12,745 bases of DNA from positions 1 to 12,745 of the forward strand of contig KB912161.1 in the NCBI GenBank assembly GCA_000383735.1, read 5' to 3'. This document shows, piece after piece, positions 6,094 through 12,745 of the stretch. The notes beneath the pieces were generated by a model that was not told where the DNA came from, did not search any database, and saw nothing but the letters and a program-made list of their open reading frames with translations. How positions within the stretch are numbered: position 1 is the first letter of the stretch; the number at the start of each line of letters is the position of its first letter. The translations under genes and the position numbers were made by a program. This DNA is from Verrucomicrobia bacterium SCGC AAA164-M04 (lineage in GTDB: Bacteria; Verrucomicrobiota; Verrucomicrobiae; Verrucomicrobiales; Akkermansiaceae).

Positions 6094-7224
6094 ATGCGTG
6101 TTTCAAGAATTTTCTCGGTCATCCTACTCACAATGCCCCCCTTGTTCGCAGATACTGAAAGCAAGCGTGTGAAACAGTGGCTTAAGACAGACAAAAATAG
6201 CGATGGTGTTTTAACAATTGATGAAACATCCGGGCTGATGAGGCGCTTCTTTAATCGTAACGACCGTGATGGGGATGGCAAATTAACCAAAGAGGAATTA
6301 GGGAAACTCGATGCGCGTCTTAAGCAAAATCCTCGAAATGGAGAGCAGCGGAGAAGGCCGGAGGCAGCTCTCGTAGAAGGCGTGACAGTCAGAAAAAATC
6401 AAGTCTACCGCAGTGGGCATGATCGTTGGGAACTGGATGTTTATTTACCCAAAGAAAAAGCACCAAAAGGTGGCCGCCCCGGACTAGTCTTTGTTCATGG
6501 GGGCGGGTGGAAAAACGGGAGTAAGGAGAGCGGGTTCTGGGCTTCGCTTCCAGCCCGATATGCCGCAAAGGGTTATGTCTGTATTTCAGTCAATTATCGA
6601 CTGACTGGAGATGGCGGTGGTTTTCCAGCCTGTGTTCATGATGTCAAAAATGCCGTTCGATGGTTCCGGGCCAATTCGAAGGAGCTTGGGCTAGATCCAA
6701 AACGGATTGGAGCGTATGGTAACTCTGCCGGAGCACACTTAGTCTCGATGCTTGGCTTGGTCAAAAAAGAGGCCGGTCTTGAAGGCCAAGGAACTCATTT
6801 AGAACAGTCTTCTCTTGTTCAGGCTGTCTGTGCCTCAGCCACTCCCTCCAATTTCCTCAAGTGGAAAAATCAGTTGTTTCCAAACGGGGGACTACTTGCA
6901 GGAGATCAAGAAACCCACCATGTTCGAGCTTCAAAAGCATCTCCGGTCACCTATGTGGCCGCGGATGCCCCACCGTTCCTCCTGGTTCATGCTGAAAATG
7001 ATCGCACCGTTCCGTTTAAGCAGGGTGAAGTCTTGGCGGATCGACTTAAAGCAAGCGGTGCAAAAAATATCACACTCATGAGATTTAAAGATGGTGGGCA
7101 TGGAGTCTTCAGAGCGAAGGAATCCCAGACTTTTAAGGCAATGGAGGAATTTTTTGCGAACGCACTCAAGAAGAAATTGAAAACCAATCGGTCAAAAGCT
7201 GGGATTCCAAAAGCTTGCAAATAG
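6094..7224 (+). CDS. Secreted EF-hand plus alpha/beta-hydrolase esterase (BD-FAE/lipase-like)
   Basis: This 376-residue protein starts with a signal peptide (RIFSVILLTMPPLFA, residues 5-19). Two EF-hand calcium loops follow: D33 to E44 (DKNSDGVLTIDE) and D57 to E68 (DRDGDGKLTKEE). Residues about 95-360 are an alpha/beta-hydrolase of the esterase/lipase (acetyl-xylan or feruloyl esterase-like) type: oxyanion-hole motif HGGGW at 135-139, nucleophile motif G-N-S211-A-G, acid D303 in HAENDRTVP and base H336 in DGGHG. It should hydrolyse ester bonds outside the cytoplasm, possibly acetyl or feruloyl groups on polysaccharide; the substrate is inferred from context. EF-hand fusions to such hydrolases are common in Planctomycetes and Verrucomicrobia and suggest calcium-dependent stability. 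The ATG at 6094 is used here; a TTG at 6088 would add two residues. The terminator and palindrome upstream suggest its own promoter. Confidence 0.88.
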   Translation: MRVSRIFSVILLTMPPLFADTESKRVKQWLKTDKNSDGVLTIDETSGLMRRFFNRNDRDGDGKLTKEELGKLDARLKQNPRNGEQRRRPEAALVEGVTVRKNQVYRSGHDRWELDVYLPKEKAPKGGRPGLVFVHGGGWKNGSKESGFWASLPARYAAKGYVCISVNYRLTGDGGGFPACVHDVKNAVRWFRANSKELGLDPKRIGAYGNSAGAHLVSMLGLVKKEAGLEGQGTHLEQSSLVQAVCASATPSNFLKWKNQLFPNGGLLAGDQETHHVRASKASPVTYVAADAPPFLLVHAENDRTVPFKQGEVLADRLKASGAKNITLMRFKDGGHGVFRAKESQTFKAMEEFFANALKKKLKTNRSKAGIPKACK

Positions 7225-7377
7225 ATCTACTAGCTCCAAGACATCAGGAAGCGGCGCTAGCTAAATCGGCTTAGAACCTCGATATGGCAATCTTTGTCGA
7301 CGAAGAAAATCTGAATTTTCGCATCACTCGGGCTAGAATTACTTCGCCTGAATCACGATTTATGATACCGATCCTCC

Positions 7378-8424
7378 ATGAGGGTTTTTATTCAGGTTTT
7401 ACTGTTTTGTATTCCGTTGCTACTCAGCGCCCAAACCCCGAACCGGGCCACCTTAAGCCTTGTCCAAGAGCGTGGCTTTAACGAGTTCGATATGGATTTG
7501 GACGTTCAACTGATTGGAGGGTCAGATGACACGTCAAGGCTCACAGGTAGCATCCAAGTGGAAGTGAATATCATTCCAGGGATTTCAAGCACTGACCAAC
7601 TCACGATTCTAGACGCCAACGTGCGCGGGACTGACGTCGATCTCTCCTCGGGAAACTTTCTTGCGAACTATTCTTTCACTAGCAAAGGTCTGGGATTTTC
7701 TCTTCGGTCGGTTTCTGAACCGGGTATTGTTGATCCAGAAACTGGGGAATTTGATGCCTCACAATACGAAGTTACGGCCGATCGAGGCGTGCTTGATGGT
7801 TCGGCCTACACCCTCCTAACGGGCGGACAAGAAATCGACTTTAATTTTGCTGACCAACCTTTCTCGGGCGTAGGGGGAGGATCTGGAAAGATTACCGTGA
7901 CCCCAAGCAGAACGGTGGGATCGCGAGTCTACTTCAATCTTGCCGTTGAGCTGCCCCTAAGCCTAGAGCAGGCGATTGATACCGAGGAGTCCCCAGTTGC
8001 TGCCGATGTTAAGATTGATGGCATCATGAAGGCCGTCGGCGAAACCTTTATCGAGGTTGCTGATTACGCGAGATGGGCCGCGCAACAAGGGTTTCCCTCC
8101 CAGAGTGAAGATGAATTTCAGCTCTGGCCCTCTGCGTCAAACTACCATTATTTTGCACTAGGCTTTAGTCGGGCCACAGCCCCCGATCAGCTTTTTGATT
8201 TTAGCCAAGCGGGTGCAACTCTCAAGACCGCAGCAGAGTTCGCTTTTGGAAGTTTGGAAATCCAGTGGTCTGAGGACCTTAAGACGTGGAGCCGGGTCCC
8301 AGCTGAAGCAATGGCCAGCGGAAGGAGTGCTATCACCTATCTAGATTCTCTCACCGACCCTCCGATTGTTAAGATGGACCGGGCGAAGCGCTACCTCCGG
8401 ATTATCCGGGTAGATACGCCCTAG
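7378..8424 (+). CDS. Secreted beta-rich protein of unknown function with verrucomicrobial C-terminal module
   Basis: This 348-residue protein has a signal peptide at 1-18 (FIQVLLFCIPLLLSA, then Q). Residues about 19-220 are rich in alternating beta-strand-like sequence and Gly/Asp/Ser turns, resembling extracellular or outer-surface proteins, but I recognise no family. Residues 228-269 (ADYARWAAQQGFP ... SNYHYFALGFSRATAP) look like a degenerate form of the verrucomicrobial segment W-x(n)-DxDxDG-x-x-N-x-x-EYALG, with the Asp-rich calcium loop lost. Residues 293-342 (LEIQWSEDLKTWSRV ... RYLRI) match the C-terminal module of the protein encoded at 5316-5927. There is no membrane anchor or PEP-CTERM-like tail. 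The gene is 153 bases after the esterase; that gap holds no clear terminator, so co-transcription is possible. No Shine-Dalgarno sequence precedes the ATG, and the signal peptide fixes the start. Confidence 0.75.
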   Translation: MRVFIQVLLFCIPLLLSAQTPNRATLSLVQERGFNEFDMDLDVQLIGGSDDTSRLTGSIQVEVNIIPGISSTDQLTILDANVRGTDVDLSSGNFLANYSFTSKGLGFSLRSVSEPGIVDPETGEFDASQYEVTADRGVLDGSAYTLLTGGQEIDFNFADQPFSGVGGGSGKITVTPSRTVGSRVYFNLAVELPLSLEQAIDTEESPVAADVKIDGIMKAVGETFIEVADYARWAAQQGFPSQSEDEFQLWPSASNYHYFALGFSRATAPDQLFDFSQAGATLKTAAEFAFGSLEIQWSEDLKTWSRVPAEAMASGRSAITYLDSLTDPPIVKMDRAKRYLRIIRVDTP

Positions 8425-8620
8425 TTAATTACTGGTCTAAGCCTCAAGCCCCTCCAAAATGGGAACCTGTATTAACTCAAGAATTTGTTTTAGGGAAATA
8501 ATCCACTATCATCGGGATCTCTTCAGGACCTTTGAGTAAATTTAAGCTCGGAATGGGTCGTGGAGACAATAATAGGGGGAGTTGCTTGTAATTTCCCACA
8601 TCTTACTACGTTTCCTTATC

Positions 8621-11467
8621 ATGGCCACGCCTCCTAAATGCGTCCTCGGATTCCTTCTCTTTATTTCTGGTATCCCGCTGGTCCCCGCTGCGGAAAATTT
8701 TTCGTCCGGCAGCCTAGAATTTTTCGAGAAGAAAATCAGGCCTGTCCTCGCAGAACATTGCTACAAATGTCACTCCTCCAACTCGAAAAAGCTCAAAGCT
8801 TCCCTCTACCTCGATAACCGTGCTGGTTTCCTCAAAGGCGGGGATACCGGTCCAGCTATCGTCCCCGGTGACCCCGAAAAGTCGCTTCTCATTGAAGTGA
8901 TCCGCTACACGGACACCGACATGGAAATGCCGCCTAAATCAAAACTACCGGATGCCGTCATCGCCGATTTTGAAACTTGGGTCAAAAACGGAGCAGCCTG
9001 GCCGGCAGGAGAAGCTTCCGCGGCCAAACACAACGCCAAAGACTTCGACCTCGCAAAACGCAAGTCGGAGCACTGGAGCTGGAAGCCTCTCGCTCCAGCT
9101 CCCCGGGCTCCAGGCTTCATCGATGATCTCATTGGCAAAAAGCTCAAGGACGCAAAACTCCGCCCCGCTCCCCATGCTGAACCTGTCACCCTTCTCCGAC
9201 GTCTGACCTTCGACCTCACCGGCCTACCTCCAACGGTCGAAGAAATCGAACGCTTCGAAAAAGACATTGTTACCGATCTAGATACAGCCATCGCGTCAAC
9301 CGTCGATCGTCTCCTCGACTCCCCTCACTTCGGCGAACGCTGGGGTCGTCACTGGCTCGACCTTATGCGCTATGCTGAAAGTCATGGTCACGAATTCGAC
9401 TACCCGATTCACAACGCCCATCAATACCGCGATTACGTCATACGCGCGCTCAATGCGGATGTTCCTTATGACCAGTTCGTCGCGGAACACATCGCTGGCG
9501 ACCTCCTTCAAGAGCCTCGACTTCACCCTGAAAATCAAACCAACGAATCCATCATCGCCACCGGCTTTTGGTATCTCGGTGAAGCAACCCACTCACCAAC
9601 AGATGTTCGAGGAGACGAGGCCATACGGATCGACAACATGATCGACACCTTCTCGAAATCATTCCTCGGCCTTTCAGTCGCCTGTGCCCGTTGCCACGAT
9701 CACAAATTTGATGCGATCTCGACTGAAGACTACTACGCCCTCACCGGCTACCTCCAAAGCACTCGGCGTAATGAGTACACACAAGATCTTGGAAAGAAAA
9801 TCGCCCGGGGCATCGAAGAAATTGAAAAGATCGCGGCTAATGGGAATGAGAATTTCAAGGATTTGGGGATTCAAGTAACCCCTCCAACGAATGCTCCCGA
9901 AGGACTCCTTCTCCCCACCAACTCCAACTGGTTCCCCTCCGGCCAGGCCTTCGGTGATTCATCCATTCCCGCTCTTACTTGGATCCCTGTAAAAAACTCC
10001 ATCACGGAACACGCAGTATACGACAGCGGCCGCTATGGGGAAAAACTACATGGTGTTCTTCGCACGCCCACTTTCACAATTAACGGCGATCGTGTTCACC
10101 TTTATGTGAGAGGGACAGCCAAAGTCCGCCTCACGATTGACGGCCACTTTATGCAAGTCTTCAACGGGCTTCTTTTCAGCGGCACCCGCAAGGACATCAA
10201 GACCGACGATAAATGGCAATGGGTTACTCTGAGCAGTAAGGATATCGCCCAAAAATCCGGGCAAAAAGCCTACCTTGAAATTATCGATTCCGGCCCCGGA
10301 GCGATCGAAGTGAAAGCCGTATGCACTACACGTGATCTCCCGAAAATTGAAGGAATTCTCTCTGCCAATTCAGATGCCAAAAAGCCAGAGAAGCAAATCA
10401 CCAGTAAACTTGAAAATCTTTCCAAAGCCGCTAGAAAGATCTCGGATGCAATTCCAAACCCTTCGGCCACTATCCTCTCGGTTACCGATGGCACTCCCGA
10501 AAATGATTACGTCCACATCCGAGGCTCGCACAAAAATCTTGGCAAAGAAGTTCCCCGCCGCTTCCTGACCGCGCTTGGTGGGGATGCTATCGCACCTCCA
10601 AAAAATTCTTCCGGCCGTCTCGAGCTCGCAGAACAGGTCGTTTCGCGAGAAAATCCGCTCACCGCCCGTGTTGCCGCAAACCGTATTTGGCATCACCTTT
10701 TCGGGCGCGGTATCGTCCCCACTGTTGATGACTTCGGCCCCATGGGTATCGCTCCATCCAATCCCATGCTTCTCGATTCACTCGCGGCTTCTCTTATCGA
10801 AGGAAAGTGGTCTCAGAAAAAACTTATCCGCCAAATCGTTCTCTCACAAACCTACCGTCAGTCAGCCACCCCTCATTCAGATCTCAGCCTTAGCTATCTT
10901 ACTGATACTGACCCCGAAAACATTCTCCTTCATAAAGCTCCCATTCGTCGCTTGCAGGCCGAAGCGATCCGCGATTCGATGCTCGCTATCTCTGGCCGGC
11001 TTGATCCTAAGCTTTACGGTAATTCGGTTCCCGTTCACATCACTAGTTTCATGCAAGGCCGGGGCCGCCCTGGGTCGGGTCCACTCGATGGCGCCGGCCG
11101 CCGCTCTATCTACACCAGTATCCGCCGTAACTTCCTTCCTCCCATGATGCTGGCCTTCGACATGCCCAGCCCTTTTTCCTCTGTCGCGAGACGCACCGTT
11201 TCTAATGTCCCCGCTCAAGCCCTAACCTTGATGAATGATCCCTTTGTCGTGAGCGAGTCGAAACGCTGGGCTGACTCAACCGCAAACATCAAGGACACGA
11301 AGACCCGAATCAACACGATGTTCCTTCAGGCCTCCGCCCGTCGCCCTTCACCCGAACAAATGAAAACGACCCTCGCCTGGATTGAATCACATCCATCCCA
11401 AAAAACCGCCTGGGTGGACTTTGCGCATTCCGTCTGGAATACTAAGGAATTCATTTTCTTGAACTGA
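8621..11467 (+). CDS. PSCyt1/DUF1549/DUF1553 multidomain c-type cytochrome protein
   Basis: This protein of 948 residues has a signal peptide (CVLGFLLFISGIPLVPAA, residues 7-24). Residues about 34-128 form a planctomycete-type cytochrome c domain with heme motif CYKCH (47-51) and a likely Met ligand in MEMPP (101-105). Residues about 155-385 are DUF1549, including RRLTFDLTGLPPT, HFGERWGRHWLD and a second CxxCH, CARCHDHKFD (355-364). Residues about 417-567 hold a beta-rich insert. Residues about 628-945 are DUF1553, including NPLTARVAANRIWHHLFGRG, SQTYRQS, RRLQAEAIRD and a PAQALTLMNDP-like end. The family is abundant in Planctomycetes and Verrucomicrobia and is nearly always beside a DUF1501 gene, as here; its function is unproven. 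The hemes suggest electron transfer or oxidative chemistry in the periplasm. The ATG at 8621 gives a normal signal peptide; a TTG at 8582 just after a purine-rich GGGGGAG run would add 13 residues. Confidence 0.93.
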   Translation: MATPPKCVLGFLLFISGIPLVPAAENFSSGSLEFFEKKIRPVLAEHCYKCHSSNSKKLKASLYLDNRAGFLKGGDTGPAIVPGDPEKSLLIEVIRYTDTDMEMPPKSKLPDAVIADFETWVKNGAAWPAGEASAAKHNAKDFDLAKRKSEHWSWKPLAPAPRAPGFIDDLIGKKLKDAKLRPAPHAEPVTLLRRLTFDLTGLPPTVEEIERFEKDIVTDLDTAIASTVDRLLDSPHFGERWGRHWLDLMRYAESHGHEFDYPIHNAHQYRDYVIRALNADVPYDQFVAEHIAGDLLQEPRLHPENQTNESIIATGFWYLGEATHSPTDVRGDEAIRIDNMIDTFSKSFLGLSVACARCHDHKFDAISTEDYYALTGYLQSTRRNEYTQDLGKKIARGIEEIEKIAANGNENFKDLGIQVTPPTNAPEGLLLPTNSNWFPSGQAFGDSSIPALTWIPVKNSITEHAVYDSGRYGEKLHGVLRTPTFTINGDRVHLYVRGTAKVRLTIDGHFMQVFNGLLFSGTRKDIKTDDKWQWVTLSSKDIAQKSGQKAYLEIIDSGPGAIEVKAVCTTRDLPKIEGILSANSDAKKPEKQITSKLENLSKAARKISDAIPNPSATILSVTDGTPENDYVHIRGSHKNLGKEVPRRFLTALGGDAIAPPKNSSGRLELAEQVVSRENPLTARVAANRIWHHLFGRGIVPTVDDFGPMGIAPSNPMLLDSLAASLIEGKWSQKKLIRQIVLSQTYRQSATPHSDLSLSYLTDTDPENILLHKAPIRRLQAEAIRDSMLAISGRLDPKLYGNSVPVHITSFMQGRGRPGSGPLDGAGRRSIYTSIRRNFLPPMMLAFDMPSPFSSVARRTVSNVPAQALTLMNDPFVVSESKRWADSTANIKDTKTRINTMFLQASARRPSPEQMKTTLAWIESHPSQKTAWVDFAHSVWNTKEFIFLN

Positions 11468-11501
11468 AAGCCTCCCTAATCACTCGCCACTTCACTTCGT
11501 A

Positions 11502-12745
11502 ATGCACTGCCAAAACTTCCGTCCCTCCTCACTCACCCGCCGTGAGATGCTCAACCAGTCCGCCTGTGGATTTGGGGCTGTTGCTCTCTCTGCTCTCCTC
11601 GCAGAGAATAGTTCTGCAGAAAAAGCGGACTATAACCCTACGGATCCCCTTGCTCCCAAGAAGCCCCACTACGCGCCCAAAGCCAAAAACGTCATCTTCC
11701 TCTACATGGATGGTGGTCCCTCGCATGTCGATACCTTCGACTACAAGCCCCTGCTGAAAAAGTTCAACGGCCAGGATCCCCGAAAAGCCATCGGAAAGCT
11801 CGAGCCCACCCAGTTCGACAACATCGGAAAGGTCATGCAATCTCCCTGGGCCTTCAAACAACATGGCGAGTCAGGGGCATGGGTCAGCGATCTATTCCCC
11901 AATATTGCGAAAGTCGCCGACGATCTTACCTTCATCAAATCGATGACTTCCAAGTTCCCCGAACACACCGCAGCGAACTACTTCCTCCACACCGGATCAG
12001 GCCTTCAAGGCCGCCCTAGCATGGGCGCTTGGGTTGGTTATGGGCTCGGCACCGAAAACCAAAACCTCCCCGGGTTTGTCGTCCTGAACGGAGGTCTGAT
12101 TCCTCCAGGAGGACTCGATAATTTCAATTCTGGCTACCTTCCTGCCGCCTATCAGGGATCGGTCTTTAACCCCGGAAACACTCCCGTCGCAAATATCAAA
12201 CCCGCCGAATCCAGCCCCGCAATTCAAAGGCGAAAGCTCGATCTCATGCGACAGCTCGATCTCTCTTCTAAAGAACGATTCGCAGGCGAAGATCAGATCG
12301 AATCTGCTATCCTAAATTACGAAACCGCCTTCCGTATGCAAGCCGCAGTCCCAGACCTCCTAGACCTCTCCGGCGAGTCGGACACTGTGAAAAAAATGTA
12401 TGGCCTAGACTCCGATTTTAATCAGACCAAAACCTTCGGCAGACAATGCCTTCTCGCTCGCCGCCTCGTCGAACGCGGGGTTCGCTTCATCGAACTCACT
12501 TGCCCCGGTGGCAACGGCGATCGATGGGATCAACACAACAACCTCCTTGATGGTCACAACAAAAATTGTAAAACGGTCGATCAACCGATCGCCGCTCTCA
12601 TCACCGACTTGAAAAAACTGGGCATTCTAGAGGAGACCCTCGTCATCTGGACCGGTGAATTCGGCCGAACACCCTTCGCTCAAGGAGGGAACGGCCGCGA
12701 CCACAACCCCTTCGGCTTCACCACTTGGCTCGCGGGCGGCGGCGT
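11502..12745 (+). CDS. DUF1501 protein with Tat signal (C-terminus beyond window)
   Basis: An open frame of 414 codons runs from an ATG at 11502 to the window end. The N-terminus has a twin-arginine signal (SLTRREML at 10-17, then a hydrophobic AVALSALLA stretch), which implies export of a folded, probably metal-containing protein. DUF1501 belongs to the alkaline phosphatase/sulfatase-like superfamily. Visible family motifs are LYMDGGPSHVDTFD (67-80), FPEHTAANYFLHTG (152-165), RWDQHNN (341-347) and TGEFGRTP (384-391) followed by GRDHNPFG (398-405); the Asp, His and Glu residues there are probable metal ligands. The usual length is about 450-490 residues, so most of the protein is present. It starts 34 bases after the DUF1553 gene with no terminator between, so the two form an operon. 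The substrate is unknown. No Shine-Dalgarno sequence is present; the Tat signal supports the start. Confidence 0.92.
   Translation, partial: MHCQNFRPSSLTRREMLNQSACGFGAVALSALLAENSSAEKADYNPTDPLAPKKPHYAPKAKNVIFLYMDGGPSHVDTFDYKPLLKKFNGQDPRKAIGKLEPTQFDNIGKVMQSPWAFKQHGESGAWVSDLFPNIAKVADDLTFIKSMTSKFPEHTAANYFLHTGSGLQGRPSMGAWVGYGLGTENQNLPGFVVLNGGLIPPGGLDNFNSGYLPAAYQGSVFNPGNTPVANIKPAESSPAIQRRKLDLMRQLDLSSKERFAGEDQIESAILNYETAFRMQAAVPDLLDLSGESDTVKKMYGLDSDFNQTKTFGRQCLLARRLVERGVRFIELTCPGGNGDRWDQHNNLLDGHNKNCKTVDQPIAALITDLKKLGILEETLVIWTGEFGRTPFAQGGNGRDHNPFGFTTWLAGGG

Noticed and set aside
7225..7377. Possible terminator or hairpin between the esterase and the next gene
   Set aside because: CTAGC and GCTAG repeats can pair only as a five-base stem with a long loop and no T tract. 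Nothing supportable was found here.
8425..8620. Promoter or small gene before the cytochrome gene
   Set aside because: A TTGAGT and an AT-rich stretch are present, but no properly spaced -35/-10 pair or credible small coding frame was found.
10575..11147. A 190-codon plus-strand open frame in another reading frame
   Set aside because: It sits inside the DUF1553 region, whose own frame has clear family motifs. The alternative translation is Ser/Pro/Leu-rich low-information sequence.
11502..12745. Reading the truncated DUF1501 gene as an ordinary sulfatase
   Set aside because: The fold is related, but the C-x-P-x-R formylglycine motif is absent, while the DUF1501 motifs and Tat signal are present.

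Overview
The window looks like the chromosome of a free-living, probably marine or aquatic, bacterium of the Planctomycetes-Verrucomicrobia group, most likely Verrucomicrobia. The reasons are the cytochrome-c/DUF1549/DUF1553 gene followed directly by a Tat-exported DUF1501 gene, a secreted sulfatase with an extra C-terminal helical domain, an AraC regulator carrying a PAS domain, and two secreted proteins ending in the 'S-x-DLK-x-W ... RFFRI/RYLRI' module typical of verrucomicrobial exported proteins. This lineage call is inference from gene content. Seven of the eight genes encode proteins with export signals. The eighth is the cytoplasmic regulator.

Layout. (1) Positions 1-2176, minus strand: the N-terminal 725 codons of a secreted GH63/MGH1-like glycoside hydrolase with a C-terminal F5/8 (discoidin) domain; its 3' end lies outside the window. 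(2) Positions 2177-2289: a divergent promoter region. (3) Positions 2290-5069, plus strand: a PAS-AraC regulator and, 80 bases later, a secreted sulfatase. Hydrolase, regulator and sulfatase look like a small locus for a sulfated polysaccharide. (4) Positions 5070-5315: a gene-free stretch with three short hairpins. (5) Positions 5316-8424, plus strand: two unrecognised secreted proteins flanking an EF-hand plus alpha/beta-hydrolase esterase. A rho-independent terminator and a perfect 16-bp palindrome separate the first of these from the esterase. (6) Positions 8621-12745, plus strand: a large multidomain c-type cytochrome protein (PSCyt1/DUF1549/DUF1553) and, 34 bases downstream, the DUF1501 protein, cut off by the window end. 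The gap 8425-8620 shows no gene or clear signal.

How they may work together (inference): extracellular or periplasmic removal of sulfate (sulfatase), glycosidic cleavage with carbohydrate binding (hydrolase plus F5/8 domain) and removal of ester groups (esterase) would suit breakdown of a sulfated, possibly acetylated algal polysaccharide under the PAS-AraC regulator. The DUF1553-DUF1501 pair is a recurrent but biochemically undefined exported system in these phyla and is the least understood part of the window. No RNA genes, insertion sequences, CRISPR arrays or attachment sites were seen. Most genes lack a recognisable Shine-Dalgarno sequence; the esterase is the clear exception.
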